NCBI GenBank assembly: GCA_001953115.1
Contig: LSSL01001256.1
Coordinates: forward strand, 1 to 16,211
Reading direction: 5' to 3'
Length of the DNA: 16,211 bases
From: Smittium mucronatum
Taxonomy: Eukaryota; Kickxellomycota; Harpellomycetes; Harpellales; Legeriomycetaceae
Positions 1-9,594 of this stretch are shown piece after piece. Made by a program: the position numbers and the translations under genes. Position 1 is the first letter of the stretch; every line of letters begins with the position of its first letter. The notes under the pieces were generated by a model. That model was not told the DNA's origin. It saw only the letters and a program-made list of their open reading frames with translations, and did no database searches.

Positions 1-974
1 AGTGTTATTTTCATAATACTCGTACGTATTTTTAACTATTTTTATTGTAAAAAAAACTTATAAATATATATAATAGGAGATTTATTCTTTGGCTAAGTCA
101 AAAATATGATTTTTTTACTTTTTTTTTTTATAATTTAAAATGTAAATATGATTTGCGGACAATATATAATAGAATTTCATATTCACATTAAATATGATTT
201 AAATAGACATTTATATTCTTTTTTCTTTATCTTTTTCTTGTTTTATTTGATTGATTTATAAAAAAACAATCTACAACAAAGAGTTATCATTTATCATTTA
301 CCGAATGATTTTTATTCTTTGAAAAATTAGGTCTCCGATTTATTAAAATTATATTTTGTCTTTTTTTCGATTTTTCTTTGTTATTCTTATAAAGTTTATC
401 TATTTAAAATTTTTTTTATACAAATTAAAGTATATATCATTATTATGAAATTTATTTCTTATCCCGGACTAATATTATTTTATTAAATTATTCATATATC
501 ACGAAATTTTTTACATATACGACAGATTATTAAACAAAGGAAAATTTATAATTATAAATTCTCTTATTTAAATTTTAGTATAGGTATTGATTTTAAAAAG
601 CTGTTTTTTATCCGAACATAATACTAAATCAAAAAATAATGATTTGTATAAATTTAAATTAAATTATTTCGCCTGAATTTTGTAAAATATATATAGTTAT
701 TAAACTGAAAAATAAAAAAAATAAAAAAAGCTCATATTACTTCGAAAAAAGCATCTTCTTTTGAATAAATCCCAAAACATATATTAAACATTAAAATATA
801 GCTATTGATATTTTTTTTATCAAGATATATTTTTAAAAAATCAAATTATAAAAATTTGACCGAATTTTTAAATAATTTTTATTTATTTTTTTTTAAATTT
901 TATCTCTAAGTTTTTATCTTAAAAATATAAAATAGTGCAAAAAATATTTTAAAAAGTTTAAAAAAGCATTAAGT
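1..974. other. AT-rich stretch without recognisable features
   Basis: Long runs of A and T in all frames with dense stop codons. I see no open frame of note, no tRNA-like box pair, no tandem repeat beyond short homopolymers, and no inverted repeat of useful length. The few G+C-richer patches (around 300-340 and 455-545) do not translate into anything recognisable on either strand. Confidence 0.7.
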
Positions 975-1002
975 TTTCGGTAAATCCATTCACTCTATAC
1001 CC

Positions 1003-1085
1003 CTCTGTTGCTTTAGTGGTTTTGTAACTACAGGGAATTGGTCCAAGGGCTATATAATTAAATATTTAAAATATTTATTCGCAAA
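1003..1085. repeat. decayed copy of a short dispersed repeat (pair with 14687-14772)
   Basis: The 21 bases starting at 1006 (TGTTGCTTTAGTGG...) match the 21 bases starting at 14687 (TGTCGCTCTAGTAG...) at 15 positions, and all six differences are transitions, five of them C in the right copy against T here. Similarity continues less strictly through AAGGGcTATATAATT against AAGGGaTAGATTGAATT, then through ATATTTATT. The order of the blocks is the same and both copies lie in the same orientation. The minus strand of this copy reads TyrLysThrThrLysAlaThr where the right copy reads TyrGlyAlaThrArgAlaThr, so both may descend from one coding sequence. The plus strand here is also open from 975 to 1134, so the original coding strand is uncertain. 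The repeat family is not recognised. Confidence 0.5.
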
Positions 1086-2285
1086 ATTACTAAATTGTAT
1101 ACAGGATTCAAATATACCTACAAATACATTCCATTAACCAATAATTTATCTTGATTTCACTTATTATACACAAATTTGTTTCTGTTTTTTTATTGGATAA
1201 TCATTATTATTTTTTATCTTAGATAGTTTTGGAAATAGTTACTACCATAGCTGAAGGAATAAAAAAGATAATTTTTAATAAAAAAAACTAGATTTTAAAT
1301 GCTATTTTATTCCTATGTTCATTCTAATAAAAATTTAGCCAAGATATGTTTATGTGTATTATTCAAGAGCTAAAATTTCTTCTCTTTGGCTCAAAAAGTA
1401 TTGTAATTTTTTAAAATATCATACTAAACAAATTAATAAGATAAAATGATAATATTTTCACTTTATTTTCATATTTATCTTTTTTTACCTTTTTTTAGTT
1501 ATTTGATTAATGAGAGTCATATTTTTGGATTTTTTTAAATTAGTAAATTATTTTTAAATTGTTTTTTCGGGAGTTAATAATTTTAAAAAGATATTTATAA
1601 TTAGCTTTAAATCAATGATAGACATTCAGATATCAAAAAATAGATTTTTTTTTCTCTAAGAGTTTTATAATCAGTTCTAAACTAGTCATACTTCCTTTTT
1701 TTTTTTTTTCAATGAATATTTTTTTTAAAAATGAAAATGATAATAACCAATAAATTCTAGATGTATGACTGATTTTAAACCAATTTAGTATTAGTAATAG
1801 TCAAATAATATAAAAAAAATTATCCTTCTGAAAAAATAAATTTCATCATATATATCTATGTATATAACAGCAATAAAATCGGTGTATTAATAAAAAATTT
1901 CAATGTTATTTTTAATTTTTTTGGTTAAAAATTGCTATAAAATAGTTCCTTTTTAAAAAAATCTGAATATATGCCGAGATATCCAAAAAAATTAAATAAA
2001 CTGAGACCTCAAATTCTCATGCCAAGTTAGATTTTTTGGCTAAATTTTTTGATTTAATGTTTTTGGGATTTTGTATTCAAATTTTTATATTACTTAAGTT
2101 TGGAAGGGGGTTTTTTTTTTTACCCTATTGCATTCAGTATAACTTCATCATTTTCAAACTTTCTAAGGTTATTTAAAACAATTATTGACTATAATTAACT
2201 TATTAACTTTATACTTAGGTTTATATCGGTATTTTTACAAAATAAGTAATTAATAACAGACAAATAAAATGATTTGCTGAAGTTT
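1086..2285. other. AT-rich stretch without recognisable features
   Basis: Homopolymer-rich sequence with poly-T runs near 1648 and 1697-1710 and a G4T10 stretch near 2106-2120. Short open runs exist on both strands (for example a 19-codon plus-strand run starting ATG at 1972), but none is longer than expected in this composition and none shows a known motif. Confidence 0.6.
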
Positions 2286-2465
2286 TTATACACGTAGAAT
2301 CCCTTTTTTACCGGAATATTTTCTAAATATATATTCCCGCATTAATAAATAGTTTTTACCTAGCTTTTTGGGAATCTCCTTGTGCATATGATCTGTAGAA
2401 TCTTGAGCCAATTGGATTCTGGAGATGAATAATATATCTGAGACTCCGAATTTTATTTTAATTTT
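2286..2465 (-). other. unrecognised open run, possible gene or transposon fragment
   Basis: On the minus strand 59 codons between two TAA stops are open. The run has no ATG at its start; the first Met is internal, in the middle of the run. The residues are less biased than typical AT-noise: it contains Gln, Asp, His, Gly and Arg, with the stretch QDSTDHMHKEIPKKLGKNY and a basic end (RKYSGKKGILR). I do not recognise a family. Open runs of this length are expected a few times by chance in a window of this size and composition, so it is recorded only as a candidate for a protein-level search. No splice or promoter signal near it can be defended. Confidence 0.2.
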
Positions 2466-2484
2466 TTAGATCCGGAATGAAAAA

Positions 2485-2500
2485 ATGGTTTATAAACCAT
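2485..2500. repeat. perfect 16-bp palindrome
   Basis: ATGGTTTATAAACCAT is identical to its own reverse complement and has no loop. It lies in featureless DNA about 20 bases beyond the unrecognised minus-strand open run. It could be a protein-binding site for a dimer or chance; no partner gene is visible. Confidence 0.6.
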
Positions 2501-3149
2501 AAATATTTTTTACCACATTAAATACCGGATTATCAATTAGAATGAGGTTAGAAATTATTTTTAAATTTTTAAAAAAATTAAAAGAGAATTTCACCAATAT
2601 AGAGATTCTGTATAACTTAGAACAATGGGAATTTTTATAGTACCAAAAAAATCTGTATAGCGAATACAATTTTACCCGAATCGGGAATTTTCCAGAGGTG
2701 GAAAAATGATCTAAAAGAAAAGAGCATCAGAGACGTTAAAAACACTAGTAAAAGAGACATATATAAAATTGTTAATTAACTCTGGTTTTCTATTGATATA
2801 GTCGGAAAAATTTAACTTTAAAAATCATTAAAAGCTTATCCCCCCATCCTCTCTCGATCTAATACATTTTTGTACAATTTTTCAATTACTTATACTGATT
2901 TTGCACTTTATATTATACATGTTGTCTTAGAAAAAATCTAAATTTTTTATAACTACTCTAGCTCATAGTTTTTAAATTCCCTTTATCTTTTCAAATAAAA
3001 GAAAAAATGAGATTCCAATTTGTTTTAAAAAAAAAAGAAAATTAAAAATGATATAAAATTTATGACTAATTAAATAGAAATTTGAGAAATTTTATTAGAT
3101 AATATAATTTTTATTTCTCTTAAGAGTTAAATAGCACGTTTTTGGTTAA
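2501..3149. other. AT-rich stretch with a few G+C-richer patches
   Basis: The patch at 2670-2750 (CCCGAATCGGG mini-hairpin, then purine-rich sequence) is richer in G+C than its surroundings and may be old transposon debris, possibly the start of the element whose transposase relic follows from 3150. Translation of both strands gives nothing recognisable and stops in every frame. Confidence 0.5.
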
Positions 3150-3627
3150 AGGATTATATTAGTAAAATTTTCGAAGTATAATAAGAAAAAATTCCACAAA
3201 TTTCAGTGCTATTCTTGTTTGGGATTATTAAGGAAAGCGGGCGGCTATTTGAAGGATAGAGATCACAGGAAACACATATCTAAAAACAGGACGAATTTAT
3301 CTTTTAGAGTAACTGAGAAATTTTATAGTTCGAATTTCCTGTTTCAGGCAGTCAGACGAATCTCAGCATCTAAAATTTATCTGTAGGAAAGCCATATCAA
3401 TCTATCCCACGTTTAGATAGGATCCTAGTATTATTAATCCTGTTAAAACTAAGCACTGGCTAGAAGGTCAATGGAATCAACGAAAAATAGTTTAATTTAT
3501 GACTTCACGAAAACTCAATCATCCAGTATACTTGAAGAAATTCCAGGAGAGGGGTCTTTCGATTTTTAGATTGCGTTCTTTTACCATGGGTATGCATCCG
3601 GTAGTTTGGCGTAGGGGCTTATTTTAG
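3150..3627 (+). pseudogene. relic of a Merlin/ISXO2-type transposase, internally deleted
   Basis: Merlin elements are eukaryotic DNA transposons whose transposase (ISXO2/IS1016-like DDE family, acting on the element's terminal repeats in the nucleus) normally has about 250-300 residues: an N-terminal zinc-ribbon region, then a DDE core. Seen here: a 78-codon open run at 3150-3383, ended by TAG at 3384, with CYSC near its start and RTNLSFRVTEKFYSSNFLFQ further on. This resembles the family's Cys-x-x-Cys and Ser-Ile-Arg...Thr-Phe-Phe...Ser region. In another frame, 3421-3492 reads INPVKTKHWLEGQWNQRK; its Asn-Pro, His (3454), Glu (3463) and Trp (3472) line up with the family motif around the last catalytic Glu (Asn-Pro-x4-His-x4-Glu-x2-Trp) if two codons are missing after His. 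Then 3520-3552 reads HPVYLKKFQER, like the C-terminal Pro-x-Tyr-Leu-x-Glu-Phe-x-Trp-Arg block. Most of the DDE core between the halves is absent and TAG (3418) and TAA (3493) interrupt it, so it is dead. The family is inferred from remembered motifs. Confidence 0.5.
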
Positions 3628-3810
3628 TAAAGATAACACTATTTTCTATACATGTTTTTATTTTTTTCATATTTTTTATAATTTTATCTTAAAATCAAAC
3701 TCCGCGATTCAAAAATAAATTAAAATATCATAAAATATGTGAATGTGAATAAATTTGAATTTTGGATGAAATTTCCTGAATTTGCGTACAATTAAGCATT
3801 TTTTACAAAT

Positions 3811-3915
3811 AATTTTAACCCGCTTAAAATTACGGCTAGCGATTTGACTGAAAAAAAACTGTGAAAATTCATAAAAAATAAACCATCTCATAAAAATTAT
3901 ACAAATGATACGCTT
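3811..3915 (+). repeat. dispersed repeat copy A, with a central near-palindrome
   Basis: This copy begins with AATTTTAA-CCCGC-TTAAAATT (3811-3831), an 8-bp inverted pair around five G+C bases. It continues with ACTGAAAAAAAACTGTGAAAATTCAT (exact 12-base block GTGAAAATTCAT at 3861-3872) and ends with CATAAAAATTATACAAATGATACG. The same blocks occur in the same order on the minus strand at 5137-5220. Copy A carries about 16 extra bases after the 12-base block. A minus-strand frame is open across this copy (3709-3924, GTG start), and its residues roughly follow those of the plus-strand frame of copy B. No gene is claimed. Confidence 0.5.
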
Positions 3916-3924
3916 TATCCTCAC

Positions 3925-5136
3925 AAAATTATCATGATTAGTACAAGAATTTTAAGTTTAATTTATTAGCCACTAATAATTTGAAAAAATTATTCCATAT
4001 ATAGTTAAATTAGCTAACAAATAGCAGGCTGATATTAAGGAAATATTGAACATTTATATTTCAGTTCTTTATTTAGTTTCATTCCCTAATTATCTACATA
4101 TTATATATCCAAATTGTTATCAAAATAATTGCTTTATATTAAGTGGAACAAAATAATCTAATTAATGGTGGTTTGTTGTGTATTTAAATAGAAGTTTATT
4201 TAGAATTAGTATTCCTAAAATATGAAAAAAAAAGCGATAATTTCGAGATATAATTTTATAGCTATGTAATTTTTTAGCATATAACCATTTAATATCGATT
4301 TAATTTTCGATAAATTGAGTATTTAGCTTGAATAAAGAGTATATTATTATTTTATATATTTAGTAAGTAAATTTTTTAAACAAGATATTTACAAGTTTGC
4401 TATCAAAAATGAAAAATTTGAATGTCCAAAATATAATAAAATTTATTTTAAAATCAAGCATATCCTTGAAATATTAATCTAAATAATAAAAAAATATGCA
4501 CGCATACTTAATTTATATGTTAAACACATATAAAAGACAAAATTAAAATCAGATAAGTAAATTATAATGGTTCCAAATATGAAGTTATTGTTTATATAAT
4601 ATATATATAGTTCTATGTATTTATTAATTTTAATGCTCCAAAGATTCATTTTAAAAAGTAGAAAATTGAGTCTCTATTTTTATTAATCTGGTTAATATTA
4701 GAAGCCCAAAAAACTAGATAATTTTTCCTTTTAAAGTTTTATCTTTAGGTTATATTTCGCTAAAAAATAGATTTGGTCATTTTTAAATACTTCTATTTGA
4801 TTATATTTCAAATTAATAATCTTTTTTAATCTAAAAATTCTCATTCAAAAACATTATGATTATAATTAGATATATCAAAGTATTGTTCAATACAACTTCA
4901 TTTTTTTAATGCATAACATAAAACCATTTTTTGTATCAAATCTTCATATTTTTACTATTTGGACATTAAAAATAAAGATCTTATAAACTACTATAGAATA
5001 ATTATATATCTTATGGAATAGAAGTTATTAAATTATTAAATGGCCAATAAATTAAAGCTTTAAATCCTTGTATTAACCCAAGTGATTTTTTGTGGATAAA
5101 CACGTTCCATTATTTGATTTGAATTAGAACATATCT
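3925..5136. other. AT-rich interval between two inverted repeat copies
   Basis: This interval lies between oppositely oriented copies of the same repeat, so it could be the inside of one old element with long terminal inverted repeats. It contains no open frame of note and no transposase motif that I can read. There is an alternating AT stretch near 4596-4610. A possible short third fragment of the repeat (TTTTTTGTATCAAATCTTCAT) occurs near 4927-4947. I see nothing else. Confidence 0.5.
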
Positions 5137-5220
5137 TTTGTATCAATTTACATAATTTCATATGAATTTTCACAATTTTGTATCAGTTTGCATTTGTGCC
5201 ATTTTAACACGCTTAAAATT
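5137..5220 (-). repeat. dispersed repeat copy B, inverted relative to copy A
   Basis: Read on the minus strand it gives the block order of copy A: an ATTTTAA/TTAAAAT inverted pair around five bases (5201-5219), then ACTGATACAAAATTG, then the exact 12-base block GTGAAAATTCAT (5162-5173 on this strand as its complement), then AAATTATGTAAATTGATAC. Within the copy TTTTGTATCA occurs twice on the plus strand (starting near 5137 and 5176), each followed by a similar TTT-CAT stretch, so the unit itself may have arisen by a short tandem duplication. A 69-codon ATG frame (5162-5371 +) starts inside it. Its product has no recognisable domain and is not called as a gene. Confidence 0.5.
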
Positions 5221-5371
5221 ATACCCCAAAAAAATCGAAATTATATATGAACCAATCAAAAGCCCATTTCCAGCACTGAAATCACCTTTTACGAGCATTT
5301 TTAACCACCAAAAAAAATTTCAGTCTTTTTTATTAGCCGTTTTTTTTAATAATAAAAATATGCACCAATAG

Positions 5372-7342
5372 GGAAAAAGTTGAAACAGCAAGTAATAAAT
5401 ATGATTTTATATATAAAATAAAGTATAAATAATAGATTAATGGTAATAACAGCTATTTTTTTGTTTTGAAGATTAATTGTCAAGCTCTAATTGATTAATA
5501 CACATTTGTGGCTCTTTATATTTGAATGAAGTTGTTTTTTGTGAGTTTTGATAAAAAAAATCAAGAATTTTGTTTCTGATAGTTTAAGTGTTTTTGATTA
5601 AAGATCACTAGCTTTAATTATTTAGCATAGCGATTAAAAAATAATTTAAATAATAATAATATTTCTAAACATAATCAATATTATTTATTAACGAAAGTGG
5701 GGCGTTTAAATATTACTTCATGTCATGTTTTATTTACACAGAAGTCTGTAATAATAAGTCCTATAAATATCTTTCAGTAGAAAGAAACAAAATTGTATCA
5801 AAAAATTGAGATAATTTAATGAGATTTTTTTTATATGCGTTATATTTTTATAAAAAAAATTTCACTTATACTATTTTTTAGGAAATGGAAAGCTTTAACT
5901 TGAATTTTTCTGAAAGCATGTTGCATTTACTATAAAAAAGTTATGAAAAATTATGAAAAAAAATAAATATAACTAGATGCTATTGAGGCCAAAATAAATA
6001 TTGAAATATATATAATTAGTCATTAAAATGGCTTAATTAATTATTAATTTTTTTAATTTTAGAAGTGTCAAAGTTTAATGTTTTAAATTGTTGATTCTAA
6101 AATTAAAAAATGTAAAATTTCAGCATAAATAAGAAAATATTTAGAGAATTTATAGATATGATCTATATTTATGCAAATATATCTTGTATCTAAATTTGAC
6201 TACTTTTAATCATTTAATTTGTTTTTAAGACTTTATAAGCCTCTAAAATGAAAATTTTGTTCTTCCAAGAGATTTTATGAAATTTTCACCCCCATAAATA
6301 AATAAATGACAAAAAAATAATTCTTTTTACAAATTTATTCGTCAAATAAAAATTTTAAAAAGTTTTTTGTTTATCAACTAAATAAACTTGATTATTTTTC
6401 ATAATGCCTCTAAATTTTGAATAATCGTTGCGTTTAAATGGGAATTAATACCGTTGTAAATTTTTAGAATCCTTATTTATATATTATATATATATATTTC
6501 TAAATAGAAGCAGATACTTGTTTCTTTATTTTACTGTAATTTCTTAACAATTTTGCATTTAATTGATTTTCATAAATTTTTGGTAATATCGTGTACTTTC
6601 TCCAAATGAATTTTATTTAAAATTGTTTTCCTTTTGAATATTTATTCATAAAAAATAGTGAATTGCTTGATATATGAGTAGATTTGGTCGGTGAAAATGA
6701 TGAATATAGTTAATGTTAAAAATTAGAAAAGCTTAATAAGAAAGATTAAAATAATATTTGCACCAAAAACTCCTTTTTACAGCCATGTATTAAACCAATA
6801 TAATGTATAATTAATAAGGATATTAAGTTCTCGCAAAAAAATTATTACATGTTACTATTGATTTCTAATATTATAGTTATACTTTATAGGGAAATTTAGA
6901 TTTTTTATAGTTTTTTTTATTTGATAATTTATTTTTGTTTCTATCTTGAATTAAATTTGACATAAAGATCATATTATTTTCATATCAAAATATTGAAAAT
7001 GAAAGAGTATATGTGGGATTCTTAATTAAGATGGAATCATGTTTAATATCACGTTTACCAGCTATTTCATCTATTGAAATTTTCCAATAAATTCATCAAA
7101 TTAAATTCAGTCATGAATATTGAACAAAATAAAAAGGAATATTTATTTTTCTAATATCCTAATTAGAAAATTTAATGGTGATTAGTGCATCTTAATTCTA
7201 TATAGTCAATTTTTTTCACTTTTATTAGATGAAAATATTTGTTGGGAATTTTCACTAAGATCAGATACCATATAAAATGCCCTATTCATTAATAATCTGC
7301 TATATTAAACATATTATTTTGGAATGTAAAAAGTATTAAGAA
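5372..7342. other. AT-rich stretch without recognisable features
   Basis: About 2 kb of sequence with stops in all frames and no relic I can identify. Small items only: a doubled TTATGAAAAA near 5940-5962, an alternating AT run near 6480-6498 and a PacI-type TTAATTAA near 7022. Nothing suggests an RNA gene. Confidence 0.65.
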
Positions 7343-7366
7343 CTCAGCAATTTTTTAATAGCTGAG
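7343..7366. repeat. small perfect hairpin (CTCAGC/GCTGAG)
   Basis: A six-base perfect inverted pair, CTCAGC and GCTGAG, around a 12-base AT loop, followed by GGGG. It is notable only because most of its pairs are G:C in DNA that is otherwise nearly G+C-free. There is no flanking gene for it to terminate or regulate. Confidence 0.4.
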
Positions 7367-8589
7367 GGGTAATTATTAATAATAATTTAGAAGACTATTT
7401 GGGATTTATCTCAAAAAAAAAACAAACTGTTGTTTGAAAAGTTCTAATTTTTTTTCCCAGTCATTTATTTTTTCTAAAATCCACTAATCTAAAAAAAGTT
7501 GCAGCAAATGTTGACGATTAACTATGAAAAAAACTTTTTTTTAGCGATATATTTATTTAAGAGCGAATAAATCCCATAATCTCTAATGGTATTTATTACT
7601 CAGGGCTGAAGTTTTTTTATTATCACAACCCATTTTTCTTAATGAAAAAATGCAAAATTATTATTATTTTCGAAAATGGAGTTAAGATTTCGGTAAAGAA
7701 AAATTAGTGAAAGGGAATTAATGGTGATGGATATGAGTTTTTGAACGAGTAATATGTAATCTCGGTTTTGTAGGATATAATTTTGGATACAGATAAATCC
7801 CAGCCTTTAAAAATATATTAAAGTTTTAAAAGGCAGATCAATTTTGGCTATAAATGGGTGAATTTATTTGAGGACAGGGTATTTCATATTAAAAATTTAA
7901 TATTTTCCTAATACGGAAAGCCAGAATTTTTAATTTTTAAAATTATTGGACAATTCGAAATTAAAATTACAAAAAAAAAACTTCTATTTTGAAAATTTTG
8001 AAAATTTATCAATACGTTATTTTTTCCCATTTTTATTGTTTTGAAGACAAAATTGAACGGCTAGCTAAATTCAGCACTGTAATTAAGATAATAATAAATA
8101 AATTTTCTGGAAAAAACTATGGAAAATTAGACATAATGACGAATAATCTGCAAATATATAAACCAAATATACATTAATCATTTTTCCCTCCTAATTACAC
8201 CCGCAAATATCGTTAAAAATCCACAGAAATTTTTCCATTTAAATCATTGGCTCTAATATTATTATTAAAATCCAATTTGCCAGATTTAAAAATGAAAACA
8301 ATTTTTTTCAAAATATGCAAACTTATTTGCTAATAATATTGAATCATAACCAAGCCTCTATGAACCATAGCATTTTTTGTTCCTGATATGATATTTATTT
8401 ACACAAAAATTTTTTGGTATGGTTTTTTTTCTATATTAAAAAGTTTCACATGGATTCAATTTAATATAAATCAAAGATGTCTTTTTTCTATTTATTCTTG
8501 CCTTTAAAATTCTGAATAAAAATTATATATAAAGGCGATGGAATAGAGGGTTATTTTTTCACGCAAATAATTAAAAAAAGAAAGTATTT
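7367..8589. other. AT-rich stretch, one short ATG frame, nothing identified
   Basis: A 62-codon ATG frame at 7989-8177 (+) has Lys/Ile/Asn/Phe-rich, patternless residues and is probably chance. The patch 7680-7800 is slightly richer in G (GGAATTAATGGTGATGG) and may be old transposon debris, but its translation is broken by stops and shows no motif. Confidence 0.55.
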
Positions 8590-8607
8590 GGGGGTTATAT
8601 AACCTCC
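8590..8607. repeat. 18-bp near-perfect palindrome
   Basis: GGGGGTTATATAACCTCC pairs with itself throughout, with one G opposite T at the third position and no loop. The five-G start is exceptional for this window. It could be a dimer-binding site or a remnant of a transposon end; neither can be shown. Confidence 0.5.
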
Positions 8608-9556
8608 ATTGTTTTATATCTTAGTTTTTTATTAGTTTCTTAGATATTAAATCCAGTATTTCAAATGCTTTGATTTACTAAATTTAAAAAAATATTTATT
8701 TTGGTTTCGAAAATTAAGCCAACAGAAAGATTATTTTTAAGCTGAAATCAAAGAAATCATAGATATTGGACATGAGAATGGCACAAAAATACCCACCGAG
8801 GATAAAAGAGTTAAATAAAATAAAACTTTTATTTGATTTTTGGTCCTTGTTTTGAGCCAATTCGGTGTTTAATCTCAAAAAAAGCATTTATAAGATGGTA
8901 AAAATAAATTTGGCCAATATATTTATATATATATTTTGCGGATTTTTTAAAAAAATTGCGGGTGAAAATGGTTAGTGAAAAATAAATGCATTTTTTTTTT
9001 AGAGGATTTGTGGATTTTTCAACACTTCATCTTTTTTTTTTAAAATCAAGATTCAGTCTTATTATTAAGGCCGGCCATTAAGATAATATATGAAAAAAAT
9101 TCTTAAAATAATTCAAAATATGTAATTTGGTACATAATAAATTTCAGAGCCTAAATTATGATAATTTTTTTGAAAATTGATACAATTAACACTTACTATT
9201 TTTAATTAGCAAATTCGGAAGTAAAATAAAGAATCACAGAATTTATTGAGTTTGGATATCCCACACGGCTTTAATAGGAAAATTTAATATTGAACTTTCT
9301 GGAATCGTTTGAGATTGTAATAAATAAACCAAAGTTTGATAAAAAAAATAAATTTAAAAGCTAATTAAAAACTCATAATTCATATGTAATGAAAAAAATA
9401 TAGGGATTTTTTTGAAATGGAGAAATAATTTGGAAAAAAACAACGACAAAACTCGGACAAAATCTTACAGGTCAAAGTTAGTGATAGTAAGGTGCGGTTA
9501 AAAGCGAGCAAAGTGAAAATTTTGATACTTTAAGGAAAATTGCAAGGTGTGTCCTC

Positions 9557-9560
<4 letters not shown>
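8608..9560. other. AT-rich stretch with scattered G+C-richer patches
   Basis: Patches at 8755-8810, 9068-9076 (GGCCGGCC, embedded in AAGGCCGGCCATT), 9255-9310 and 9440-9555 stand out from the background. They give short open runs on one or both strands, such as a plus-strand run from 8757 that includes MAQKYPPRIKELNKI, but none is long enough or motif-bearing enough to call. They may be unrecognisably old coding or transposon remnants. Confidence 0.4.

Positions 9561-9592
<32 letters not shown>
9561..9592. repeat. (GA)16 microsatellite
   Basis: Thirty-two bases of uninterrupted GA dinucleotide (CT on the other strand). It is the only low-complexity run in the window that is not AT-only apart from the heptamer arrays. 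The plus-strand frame through it (9547-9732) codes an Arg-Glu repeat and opens only on GTG; it is a product of the repeat and not a gene. Confidence 0.95.

Positions 9593-9594
<2 letters not shown>

Noticed and set aside
1003..1060. tRNA or tRNA-derived SINE (TTTAGTGGTT resembles an A box)
   Set aside because: No matching B box at the right distance, no acceptor or anticodon stems can be folded, and the homologous copy at 14.7 kb looks like part of a protein frame.
1969..2030. Possible shared motif Tyr-Pro...Leu-Asn-Lys between the runs at 1972 and 8757
   Set aside because: Both runs are short, the match is a few residues of AT-favoured type, and the DNA does not align beyond it.
5162..5371. 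69-codon ATG-started plus-strand frame
   Set aside because: No recognisable domain; its first third lies inside a dispersed repeat whose other copy is not an ATG gene. Kept only as a remark on that repeat.
7343..7366. Rho-independent terminator
   Set aside because: The stem is six pairs, is followed by GGGG and not T, there is no upstream gene, and the window is not bacterial in character.
7755..7785. TTTTGTAGGATATAA shared with the minus strand near 13110
   Set aside because: A single 15-base match with no extension; expected about once by chance in a window of this composition.
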